This document shows, one piece after another, positions 1-4,275 of a stretch of 5,851 nt of DNA. The DNA lies in contig JADFTO010000170.1 in the NCBI GenBank assembly GCA_022560215.1, forward strand, positions 1-5,851. Reading direction: 5' to 3'. The translations under genes and the position numbers were made by a program. This stretch comes from Pseudomonadota bacterium. Its GTDB lineage: Bacteria > Pseudomonadota > Alphaproteobacteria > Rhodospirillales > 2-02-FULL-58-16. A model generated the notes under the pieces. That model ran no database searches and had not been told where the DNA came from. It was given only the letters and a program-made list of their open reading frames with translations. The first letter of the stretch is position 1; every line of letters starts with the position of its first letter.

Positions 1-254
1 TCGGGGGCGCGGGCGCGGCGGCGGCCGTGGCGTCGATGTTCCTCAACCTCGAGATCGACAGGCGGGGCGACGGCGAGGCGGTGGGTTATCCGGGGTTCGC
101 CGGGTTCGAGCTGGAGGACGGAATCTACCTGCTGGCGCCCATCACCTGGGCGGGGTTCCTCCTGCCTTTCTTCGTCGCCGCCGGCACCGGCGCCGTCCTC
201 TATTGCCTGTGGACGCTTGCTTCCCTCCTTCGCGGAAAGTCAGGCCGGACATGA
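1..254 (+). CDS. C-terminus of a probable CDP-alcohol phosphatidyltransferase-like membrane protein (5' end outside window)
   Basis: The frame is open from the left edge and stops with TGA at 252-254, so this is the last roughly 83 residues of a longer gene. After an Ala-rich stretch comes a polar segment, then the motif ELEDGIYLLAPITWAGFLL, then a hydrophobic run of about 30 residues (PFFVAAGTGAVLYCLWTLASLL) and a short basic tail. This reads as the last membrane helices of an integral membrane protein. The 'DGIYLL.PITW' pattern followed by a terminal helix pair is, from memory, typical of the C-terminus of a group of alphaproteobacterial CDP-alcohol phosphatidyltransferases. The catalytic motif of that family would lie upstream, outside the window, so the assignment rests on the tail alone. 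The stop overlaps an ATG of a following reading frame (ATGA, 251-254), the usual sign of an operon. An unrelated membrane protein remains possible. Confidence 0.55.
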   Translation, partial: GGAGAAAAVASMFLNLEIDRRGDGEAVGYPGFAGFELEDGIYLLAPITWAGFLLPFFVAAGTGAVLYCLWTLASLLRGKSGRT

Positions 255-370
255 GGCGTCTCCTGTTCCGATTGGCGGGCGTCCTGGGACTGGTCCTGCC
301 GCTGGAGCCCGGCCAGCAGTGTGGGCAGGGATTGGGCTTCGTTCAGGGTCGGGATGATGACGGAGATCAT
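200..370 (-). pseudogene. Truncated family-2 glycosyltransferase (N-terminal fragment)
   Basis: The ATG at 370-368 overlaps the stop of the upstream CDP-alcohol phosphatidyltransferase (ATGA), so the start is set by translational coupling. The protein begins MISVIIPTLNEAQSLP and continues TLLAGLQR, the classic first beta-strand and helix of GT-A fold family-2 glycosyltransferases, in which the nucleotide-sugar pocket starts at 'PTLNE'. After about residue 24 the expected second strand and the acidic DxD region are absent. The frame turns into Gln/Arg-rich sequence with no family character and stops at 200 after 56 codons, where a normal member has more than 200. No other minus-strand frame resumes the family. 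The loss coincides with the start of convincing plus-strand coding at 251-300, so the gene is cut by a rearrangement or assembly join rather than by a simple stop mutation. Confidence 0.6.
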
Positions 371-427
371 GGGGTCATCCGCCGCCCGCCGTTTCCACCC
401 GGCGCCCGGAATCGCCAGAAGAAGTAG
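251..427 (+). pseudogene. Truncated 5' end of an unidentified membrane or exported protein gene
   Basis: An ATG at 251 overlaps the stop of the preceding gene (ATGA) and opens a reading frame beginning MRRLLFRLAGVLGLVLPL. This is a basic N-terminus followed by a Leu/Val-rich hydrophobic stretch, like a signal peptide or first transmembrane helix. From about codon 17 the frame becomes polar and low in sense (EPGQQCGQG and onward) and runs antisense to the start of the glycosyltransferase gene on the minus strand, ending at 427. I read only about 251-300 as genuine coding sequence and the remainder as shadow. The likely explanation is a break at about 296-305. The fragment is too short to name a family. 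A hydrophobic flippase-like protein is one guess, and I give it no weight. Confidence 0.4.
301..317. repeat. Short inverted repeat at the presumed breakpoint
   Basis: GCTGG at 301-305 and CCAGC at 313-317 form a 5-base inverted repeat around a 7-base centre. It lies where the minus-strand glycosyltransferase and the plus-strand hydrophobic frame both lose coherence. Inverted repeats of this size are common in GC-rich DNA, so its presence at the junction is suggestive only. Confidence 0.3.
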
Positions 428-1014
428 GCGGCGACGGCCGGCGCCACGACGGCCGCGGAGAGGATGAGAGGGACCGACCATCCCAGCCAGACGGCGATGG
501 GAATGGCCAGGGTGGCGTCGTCCACGTCGAATCCGGCGAAGCTCTTGAGCTCGGCCGCCCCCTGACCAACCCTGTCCTCCACCGCCATCACCAGCCCCAG
601 GATGGCCGCCACGGATACCCCGGCGAGAAGCCCCATCGGGATGGCCCAGAGGCCGAGCGCGCTTTCCCTCAAGCCCACCCCGATGCCGGCCAGGACCAGG
701 GCGTTGGAGACGGCGTCCGCGATCAGGTCGTAGGCGTGCCCCCGGGCCGACGTGGCGCCGGTGAGCCGCGCCAGCTCCCCGTCCGCCCGGTCGAGGACCA
801 TGGAGACCAGGAACAGGCCGCCGCCCACGTGCTGCCAGGGCGACTCGCCGACGGCGAAGGCGCCCGCCGCCGCCACCCCGGTCGCCAGCCTCAGCGTCGT
901 CAGGTGGCTGGGTGTCACCGGCGTCCCGGCCAGGGGCCGGACGAGGCTCCGGGCGATGTGGTGGATCCAGGTGTTGTGGCTGATGGCTCTTGCCCTCCCT
1001 GGTGTGAATTCCAT
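367..1014 (-). CDS. CDP-alcohol phosphatidyltransferase family membrane enzyme
   Basis: This 215-residue integral membrane enzyme would catalyse displacement of CMP from a CDP-linked alcohol or CDP-diacylglycerol by a hydroxyl acceptor. The complete family motif D-x2-DG-x2-AR-x8-G-x3-D-x3-D is present: D75, D78, G79, A82, R83, G92, D96 and D100. Those aspartates bind metal and cleave the CDP pyrophosphate in characterised members. About six hydrophobic segments follow the expected layout (roughly 43-57, 63-75, 101-115, 121-143, 167-185 and 186-202), with a polar loop at 145-166. The length is normal. A TGA lies immediately before the ATG at 1014, so no longer start exists. No good Shine-Dalgarno sequence precedes it; an AGGGAGGG lies just inside the gene but no start codon follows it closely. 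The last codons overlap the glycosyltransferase start (ATGA). A cytidylyltransferase-like gene upstream on the same strand suggests it could use a CDP-polyol. The substrate is unknown. Confidence 0.9.
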   Translation of the reverse strand: MEFTPGRARAISHNTWIHHIARSLVRPLAGTPVTPSHLTTLRLATGVAAAGAFAVGESPWQHVGGGLFLVSMVLDRADGELARLTGATSARGHAYDLIADAVSNALVLAGIGVGLRESALGLWAIPMGLLAGVSVAAILGLVMAVEDRVGQGAAELKSFAGFDVDDATLAIPIAVWLGWSVPLILSAAVVAPAVAAYFFWRFRAPGGNGGRRMTP

Positions 1015-1023
1015 TCAAATGGC

Positions 1024-1089
1024 AGCTCGAGGCCCGAGCAGGCTTATCGCATGTTTCAACCCACCTGGAAAATGCTCTAGCTCGAGGCC
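1024..1089. repeat. 11-base direct repeat AGCTCGAGGCC, two copies
   Basis: AGCTCGAGGCC occurs at 1024-1034 and again at 1079-1089, start to start 55 bases apart, which is roughly five helical turns. Each copy contains the palindrome CTCGAG. The pair lies 10-75 bases upstream of the minus-strand phosphatidyltransferase start. It could be a paired protein-binding site or the trace of a small duplication. Nothing else in the window supports either reading. Confidence 0.4.
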
Positions 1090-1126
1090 ATTGATGCCGG
1101 GCCTCGCCGCCGTTATGCACCCGCCG

Positions 1127-1150
1127 CCCGCCCGAGCCGCGGGTTTTTTT
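1127..1150 (+). terminator. Intrinsic terminator reading rightward, without an obvious gene
   Basis: CCCGC (1127-1131) pairs with GCGGG (1139-1143) around a 7-base loop, directly followed by seven T residues (1144-1150). This is the standard layout of a Rho-independent terminator for plus-strand transcription. On the minus strand there is no T-run after the hairpin, so it does not serve the minus-strand genes in that direction. No plus-strand gene ends just before it. It may end an unannotated small RNA, limit antisense transcription through the minus-strand genes, or be a leftover from an earlier gene order. Confidence 0.55.
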
Positions 1151-1220
1151 GTTTGGAGCAGCGGATTTCGAGCGCGACGGCTATCTCGTCGTCCGGAGCG
1201 CCTTCGACGCATCCGATTAG
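1149..1220 (+). pseudogene. Short remnant resembling the N-terminus of a phytanoyl-CoA dioxygenase-family protein
   Basis: A plus-strand frame reads DFERDGYLVVRSAFDASD and then stops at TAG 1218-1220. The pattern 'F.rDGYlvv.g.f' is the usual opening of phytanoyl-CoA dioxygenase (PhyH)-like Fe(II)/2-oxoglutarate oxygenases. Those proteins run to 250 or more residues, and the metal-binding HxD...H motif would lie far downstream; none of it is here. A TTG at 1149 could open the frame, but no Shine-Dalgarno sequence is visible because the preceding bases are the T-run of a terminator. The piece sits between that terminator and the 3' end of the nucleotidyltransferase gene. I take it as gene debris. 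Chance resemblance over 18 residues is possible. Confidence 0.3.
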
Positions 1221-1229
1221 ATAATTCGC

Positions 1230-1241
1230 GCCGCCGGCGGC
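1230..1241 (-). repeat. 12-base perfect palindrome just after the nucleotidyltransferase stop
   Basis: GCCGCCGGCGGC directly abuts the TGA of the minus-strand nucleotidyltransferase gene. In the transcript it could fold as a 4-base stem with a CCGG loop and is followed on the minus strand by the AT-rich GCGAATTATCTAAT, not a true U-run. It might be a weak terminator separating hpnA and the nucleotidyltransferase from the phosphatidyltransferase. The stem is short and such GC palindromes are common in this base composition. Confidence 0.3.
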
Positions 1242-2033
1242 TCAGGAGCCGGCTGCCCGATCCAACAGGAGTTCGGCCTCTTCGTCCGCCTCTTCGGAAA
1301 TGCGTCGCATGATGATGTGCTTTGCGCGCTCAAGGTCGCTCGGGAAGTCGATTTCGATCCACGGCACGTCGGAGACGTCCACGTAGCCGAAGGTGCCCGG
1401 CGGCTCGCTTTTGAGCACGGCGCGCATGGCTTCCTCGTAGGCGACTCCCAGACGATCGTCGGCGACGAAGGAGTCGGCCGCGTCCGCGACGCGGGCGGCG
1501 ACGCGAGCGGACATCTTCATGAACCCCGGCCATTCGCCGACGGCGTCGAACTCCCCTTCCACGCCCTTGCCGAAGTCCACCGGCGCGCCGTCCCGGATGC
1601 AAAGGCTCACCGGGTCTTCTTCCGGGTCGATCCGGCGGTCGAACAGGAAGCAGTTCTCCGAGGTGTCCTCGATCAGCCGACGCAGAAGGGGGGGAGAGTA
1701 GAGCACGTCGGAATCCATGAACAGGATGGGCTCGCCCGATCGCAACACCTCGCACCCGGTCCACAACGACAGGATGGGCCCTTCCCGGAATCGGGGGTTG
1801 TAGACGCCCCTGACGTAATCGCCGGCGCCGGCGCTCGCGGCCTCGGCCAGGATGTCGTCTTGCTTGTAGCCGAGGATCATCACCAGCTCGCCGACGCCGA
1901 ATTCCCGCAGGAACCGGATGTGACGCCGCAAAAGGGTCTCGCCCTCGAAGCGGAGCAGGACCTTCGGCGGCTCTTCGTGCTGGTTGCCGTAGAGCCGCCG
2001 GCCGACGCCGGCCGCGAGCATGAACGCCTTCAT
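1242..2033 (-). CDS. Nucleotidyltransferase of the NTP_transferase type, probably a polyol- or choline-phosphate cytidylyltransferase
   Basis: This 263-residue soluble enzyme has the GT-A-like nucleotidyltransferase fold. Residues 6-14 (LAAGVGRRL) form the nucleotide-binding loop and P23-K24 the following 'PK.LL' element. D107-S-D109 are the acidic metal-binding residues after a hydrophobic strand (EPILFM). WIEIDFPSDLERA near 225-237 carries a second metal-binding Asp and matches the C-terminal signature of LicC-like cytidylyltransferases. Members transfer an NMP from an NTP to a phosphorylated sugar, choline or polyol. The start at 2033 is supported by a purine-rich GGAGAGGGAAGGG directly upstream. 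It lies 48 bases after hpnA on the same strand, so the two are probably cotranscribed. A CDP-alcohol phosphatidyltransferase follows, which favours CTP use. A sugar-1-phosphate nucleotidyltransferase for a glycosylation pathway remains possible. Confidence 0.8.
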   Translation of the reverse strand: MKAFMLAAGVGRRLYGNQHEEPPKVLLRFEGETLLRRHIRFLREFGVGELVMILGYKQDDILAEAASAGAGDYVRGVYNPRFREGPILSLWTGCEVLRSGEPILFMDSDVLYSPPLLRRLIEDTSENCFLFDRRIDPEEDPVSLCIRDGAPVDFGKGVEGEFDAVGEWPGFMKMSARVAARVADAADSFVADDRLGVAYEEAMRAVLKSEPPGTFGYVDVSDVPWIEIDFPSDLERAKHIIMRRISEEADEEAELLLDRAAGS

Positions 2034-2081
2034 CCCTTCCCTCTCCCAGCCAACGAATGGCGACGGAAAATTTAGCGGACT

Positions 2082-3110
2082 CTACGTAACCTCGCCGGCC
2101 CCGCCGGGCAAGGACTTTGCTCCCAAATACCCGTTCCGCCCGAACCAGTCGATGGCGTCGGCCAGGGCCTGCCGCGCGGGGCGGGACGCGTAGCCAAGCC
2201 GCCGCCGTGCCTTGTCGGAGCTGAAATACATCTTCTTCCGGGCCATGCGCACCCCGTCGACGGTGACGAAGGGCGCCTCTCCTCCGCTCAGGCGGGTCCA
2301 CGCCTCGGCCCCGTACGCCAGGGGCAGGACCAGTCCATGGGGGATGCGGAACCTGGGCCCGGCGCGGCCGCGAAGACGGGCGATTTCGTCGAGTATCCGA
2401 CCCAGCTCCATGTCGTCGCCGCCCAGGATATAGCGCTCCCCGACCTCCCCCTTCTCGTAGGCGAGGAGGTGGCCGGCGGCCACGTCGTCCACGTGGACCA
2501 CGTTGAGGCCCGTGTCCACGTAGGCCGGCATGCGCCCCAGGGCGGCCTCGACGAGCATGCGCCCGGTGGGCGTCGGCTTGATGTCGCGGGGACCGACCGG
2601 CATGGAAGGATTGACGATCACCACTGGCAGGGACTCCTCCGCGATCAGGCGCCGGACTTCCGCCTCGGCCAGGAACTTGGATTTCTTGTAGGGGCCGATC
2701 ATGTCGTCGAAGGAGACGGGGGTTTCTTCGTCGCCCGGCGCGCCGCCGGGATCGATGCCCAGCGTCCCCACGCTGCTGGTGTAGACCATGCGTTTGACGC
2801 CCGCCCTTTGGGCCGCCAACAGGATGTTCCGGGTGCCGTCCACGTTGGCCGCGAACATGGGCGCCGGATCGCGCGTCCATAGGCGGTAGTCGGCGGCCAC
2901 GTGGAAGAGCCCGTCGCATCCTTCCAGGGCCGGGACCAGGGTCTCGGGTTCCGTCAGGTCGCCCGTGACCACCTCGGCGTCCACGCCTTCCAGGTTCTTG
3001 CGCTCGCTGGCGGGGCGGACGAGGGCGCGCACCTTCAGTCCTTTTTCCACCAGGCTTCTCAGAACCGCCGAGCCCACGAAACCCGACGCCCCGGTAACGA
3101 GTATGGTCAT
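2082..3110 (-). CDS. hpnA: HpnA, hopanoid-associated sugar epimerase/dehydratase-like SDR protein
   Basis: An extended short-chain dehydrogenase/reductase of about 342 residues, the usual length for HpnA. Numbering from the upstream GTG at 3116, TGASGFVG (8-15) is the NAD(P)-binding glycine motif, TSS (113-115) holds the catalytic Ser/Thr, and Y143-x3-K147 (GPYKKSK) is the catalytic pair. The stretches NPSMPVGPRDIKPTPTGR and DTGLNVVHVDD near 169-211, then ERYILGGDD, are characteristic of the hopanoid-associated family. The gene is usually found in hopanoid clusters, but its substrate and reaction are not firmly established. I chose the ATG at 3110 because GGGGTGG lies just before it and the protein then starts MTILVTGA, as the family usually does. 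The GTG at 3116 would add two residues and has poorer upstream purines. It is divergent from ispH, and the nucleotidyltransferase gene follows 48 bases downstream. Confidence 0.92.
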   Translation of the reverse strand: MTILVTGASGFVGSAVLRSLVEKGLKVRALVRPASERKNLEGVDAEVVTGDLTEPETLVPALEGCDGLFHVAADYRLWTRDPAPMFAANVDGTRNILLAAQRAGVKRMVYTSSVGTLGIDPGGAPGDEETPVSFDDMIGPYKKSKFLAEAEVRRLIAEESLPVVIVNPSMPVGPRDIKPTPTGRMLVEAALGRMPAYVDTGLNVVHVDDVAAGHLLAYEKGEVGERYILGGDDMELGRILDEIARLRGRAGPRFRIPHGLVLPLAYGAEAWTRLSGGEAPFVTVDGVRMARKKMYFSSDKARRRLGYASRPARQALADAIDWFGRNGYLGAKSLPGGAGEVT

Positions 3111-3144
3111 CGCCACCCCATGACTTAACGCGCCTTGTGCCGAA

Positions 3145-3160
3145 TCGCGCCCAGGCGCGA
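3145..3160. promoter_or_regulatory. Operator-like dyad upstream of hpnA
   Basis: TCGCGCC (3145-3151) and GGCGCGA (3154-3160) are perfect 7-base inverted arms around a 2-base centre, giving a 16-base site typical in size for a dimeric regulator. It begins 35 bases upstream of the hpnA ATG and would overlap the transcription start implied by the candidate hpnA promoter. In the hpnA transcript it could instead form a leader hairpin, although a 2-base loop is too tight unless the inner pair opens. Confidence 0.35.
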
Positions 3161-3165
3161 GCGCA

Positions 3166-3195
3166 AGAGTACATCAGCCGTCCTTCCGGGACCAA
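3166..3195 (-). promoter_or_regulatory. Weak candidate sigma-70-type promoter for hpnA
   Basis: On the minus strand TTGGTC (3195-3190) and TACTCT (3171-3166) are separated by 18 bases. The -35 element matches only the first half of the consensus and the -10 element matches four of six positions. Transcription would start near 3159, inside the dyad. The AT-rich patch at 3216-3240 is an alternative location on this strand, but I saw no better-spaced pair there. Confidence 0.2.
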
Positions 3196-3234
3196 CGCCC
3201 GCCGGGCCGGGCTGACAAATTAGTAGGATTTTCC

Positions 3235-3263
3235 TTCACCTCGGGATCGATCGTCCCTATTTT
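3235..3263 (+). promoter_or_regulatory. Candidate sigma-70-type promoter for the ispH-hpnH operon
   Basis: TTCACC (3235-3240) and TATTTT (3258-3263) are separated by exactly 17 bases, each matching four of six consensus positions. The predicted start near 3270 gives a leader of about 29 bases before the ispH ATG. The spacer contains the imperfect palindrome GGGATCGATCGTCCC (3243-3257), whose outer arms GGGA/TCCC fill it almost completely. This is where regulators that act on promoter spacing would bind. The elements are degenerate, so this is a proposal. Confidence 0.35.
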
Positions 3264-3298
3264 CAGGGCAGGCATGGGCGTCGAGCGAAGGGGACTTC

Positions 3299-4267
3299 AT
3301 GGCCAAGCGAAAACATATCCGGGTCATGCTGGCGCGGCCGCGCGGGTTCTGCGCCGGGGTCGAGCGCGCCATCGAGATCGTCGAGCGCGCCCTCGACCTG
3401 TACGGCCCGCCGGTCTACGTGCGCCACGAAATCGTCCACAACAAGCGCGTGGTCGAGAGCCTGCGCGCCAAGGGAGCGGTCTTCGTCGAGGAACTCGGCG
3501 ACATCCCCGACGGGGCGGTGACAATCTTCAGCGCCCACGGCGTTTCCGAAGCCGTGGAGAACGAGGCCAAGCGCCGGGACCTGCCGGTTATCGACGCCAC
3601 CTGTCCGCTGGTCTCCAAGGTCCACAGGGAAGGCCAGAACCACGCCCTCAAGGACCGCAAGGTCATCCTCATAGGCCACGAAGGGCACCCGGAGGTGGAA
3701 GGCACCCAGGGCCGCATCCCCGGCGGCGTGCTTCTCGTCACCCATCCCGAGGACGTGCAAAAACTGGACGTGGACGATCCCGAAAAGGTGGCCTACGTCA
3801 CCCAGACGACCCTCAGCGTCGACGAGACGCGGGACGTGATCGAGGCCCTGAACGAGCGCTTTCCGGCCATCATCGGCCCCGACGTCAAGGACATCTGCTA
3901 CGCCACCCAGAACCGCCAGCAGGCTGTGCGCGACCTGGCCACCCACGTGGACCTCCTGCTCGTGGTGGGGGCCCCCAACAGTTCCAATTCCAACCGCCTG
4001 CGCGAGATCGGCGAAGAGCTGGGCGTTCCCAGCTACCTGATCGACGACGCCTCCGGCCTCGATCCGGCATGGCTCAAGGGCGTCGACGTGGTCGGGGTCA
4101 CGGCGGGCGCCTCGGCGCCGGAGGAACTTGTCCAGGAACTGATCGGCCGCTTGGGCGACTTCGGGCGCGTCACCGTGCACCAGGCCCCGGGCGTCAGTGA
4201 ACACATGCAGTTCAAGCTGCCCCGCGAACTCACCGATGCCGACAAGCTCCTCGTAAGCCGGGCTTGA
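3299..4267 (+). CDS. ispH: IspH, 4-hydroxy-3-methylbut-2-enyl diphosphate reductase
   Basis: This cytoplasmic iron-sulfur enzyme performs the last step of the methylerythritol phosphate pathway, reducing HMBPP to IPP and DMAPP. The protein is 322 residues, close to the 316 of Escherichia coli IspH. The three cluster cysteines are present: C18 (RGFCAGV), C102 (DATCPLV) and C200 (DICYATQNRQ). Substrate-pocket residues are also seen: H47 (HEIVHNK), H80 (FSAHG), H130 and E132 (GHPEVEGT), T170 (TQTTLS), the NSSNSN loop at 227-232 and S272 (TAGASAPE). AAGGGGA at 3288-3294 is a well-placed ribosome binding site for the ATG at 3299. The stop at 4265-4267 lies within the ribosome binding site of hpnH, so the two are one coupled unit. 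This suggests that isoprenoid precursor supply is set together with hopanoid side-chain synthesis. The window does not show whether it is the only ispH of the genome. Confidence 0.97.
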   Translation: MAKRKHIRVMLARPRGFCAGVERAIEIVERALDLYGPPVYVRHEIVHNKRVVESLRAKGAVFVEELGDIPDGAVTIFSAHGVSEAVENEAKRRDLPVIDATCPLVSKVHREGQNHALKDRKVILIGHEGHPEVEGTQGRIPGGVLLVTHPEDVQKLDVDDPEKVAYVTQTTLSVDETRDVIEALNERFPAIIGPDVKDICYATQNRQQAVRDLATHVDLLLVVGAPNSSNSNRLREIGEELGVPSYLIDDASGLDPAWLKGVDVVGVTAGASAPEELVQELIGRLGDFGRVTVHQAPGVSEHMQFKLPRELTDADKLLVSRA

Positions 4268-4270
4268 GGA
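4265..4270 (+). promoter_or_regulatory. Ribosome binding site of hpnH, overlapping the ispH stop codon
   Basis: TGAGGA includes the ispH stop TGA and forms a strong Shine-Dalgarno sequence 5 bases before a TTG at 4276. This spacing decides the hpnH start in favour of TTG 4276 over the in-frame TTG at 4264, which lies upstream of the site. The arrangement implies that ribosomes finishing ispH reinitiate on hpnH. Confidence 0.7.
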
Positions 4271-4275
4271 ATCCC

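Larger units (their letters stand above)
1015..1241. other. Intergenic gap between two minus-strand genes, holding a rightward terminator and gene debris
   Basis: The 227 bases between the nucleotidyltransferase stop and the phosphatidyltransferase start contain no convincing full-length gene. A minus-strand frame spans 1015-1212 and ends directly before the next ATG, but it is Arg/Gly-rich and looks like a shadow. The gap contains an 11-base direct repeat, an intrinsic terminator on the plus strand, a short dioxygenase-like coding remnant on the plus strand and a 12-base palindrome just past the nucleotidyltransferase stop. Each is listed separately. The mixture suggests an accreted or rearranged spacer rather than a simple operon gap. 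Confidence 0.5.
3111..3298. other. Divergent promoter region between hpnA and ispH
   Basis: This 188-base non-coding stretch separates the two divergent transcription units. Its centre (about 3216-3240 and 3258-3265) is clearly richer in A and T than the surroundings, as expected where promoters lie. It holds a 16-base dyad near hpnA, a small GC palindrome (GCCCGCCGGGC, 3197-3207) and the promoter elements listed separately. A shared regulator of both directions is plausible, but the sequence alone does not identify one. Confidence 0.6.

Noticed and set aside
1016..1126. A tRNA or riboswitch in the gap
   Set aside because: I could not lay out a cloverleaf or a known riboswitch core. Only the direct repeat and the terminator hairpin are clear.
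1015..1212. A 65-codon minus-strand frame ending TGA directly before the phosphatidyltransferase ATG
   Set aside because: The perfect TGAATG abutment is tempting, but the product is Arg-rich without recognisable features. It runs across the A-run complementary to the plus-strand terminator and has no ribosome binding site that I can see.
752..1312. A 186-codon plus-strand frame over the gap at 1015-1241
   Set aside because: It begins antisense to the phosphatidyltransferase and reads Arg/Ala/Pro-rich noise. The dioxygenase-like remnant lies in a different frame.
1330..3195. A 621-codon open frame on the minus strand
   Set aside because: It runs through hpnA and the nucleotidyltransferase in another frame. 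The product is an Arg/Gly/Pro-rich string without domains, as out-of-frame reading of GC-rich genes gives.
3263..4204. A 313-codon minus-strand frame opposite ispH
   Set aside because: It is a complementary-strand shadow of ispH, whose cysteines and pocket residues are all present in the plus-strand frame.
4264..4275. hpnH start at TTG 4264 (overlapping the ispH stop as TTGA)
   Set aside because: The Shine-Dalgarno sequence TGAGGA lies downstream of this codon and is correctly placed for TTG 4276. The family N-terminus also starts at the latter.
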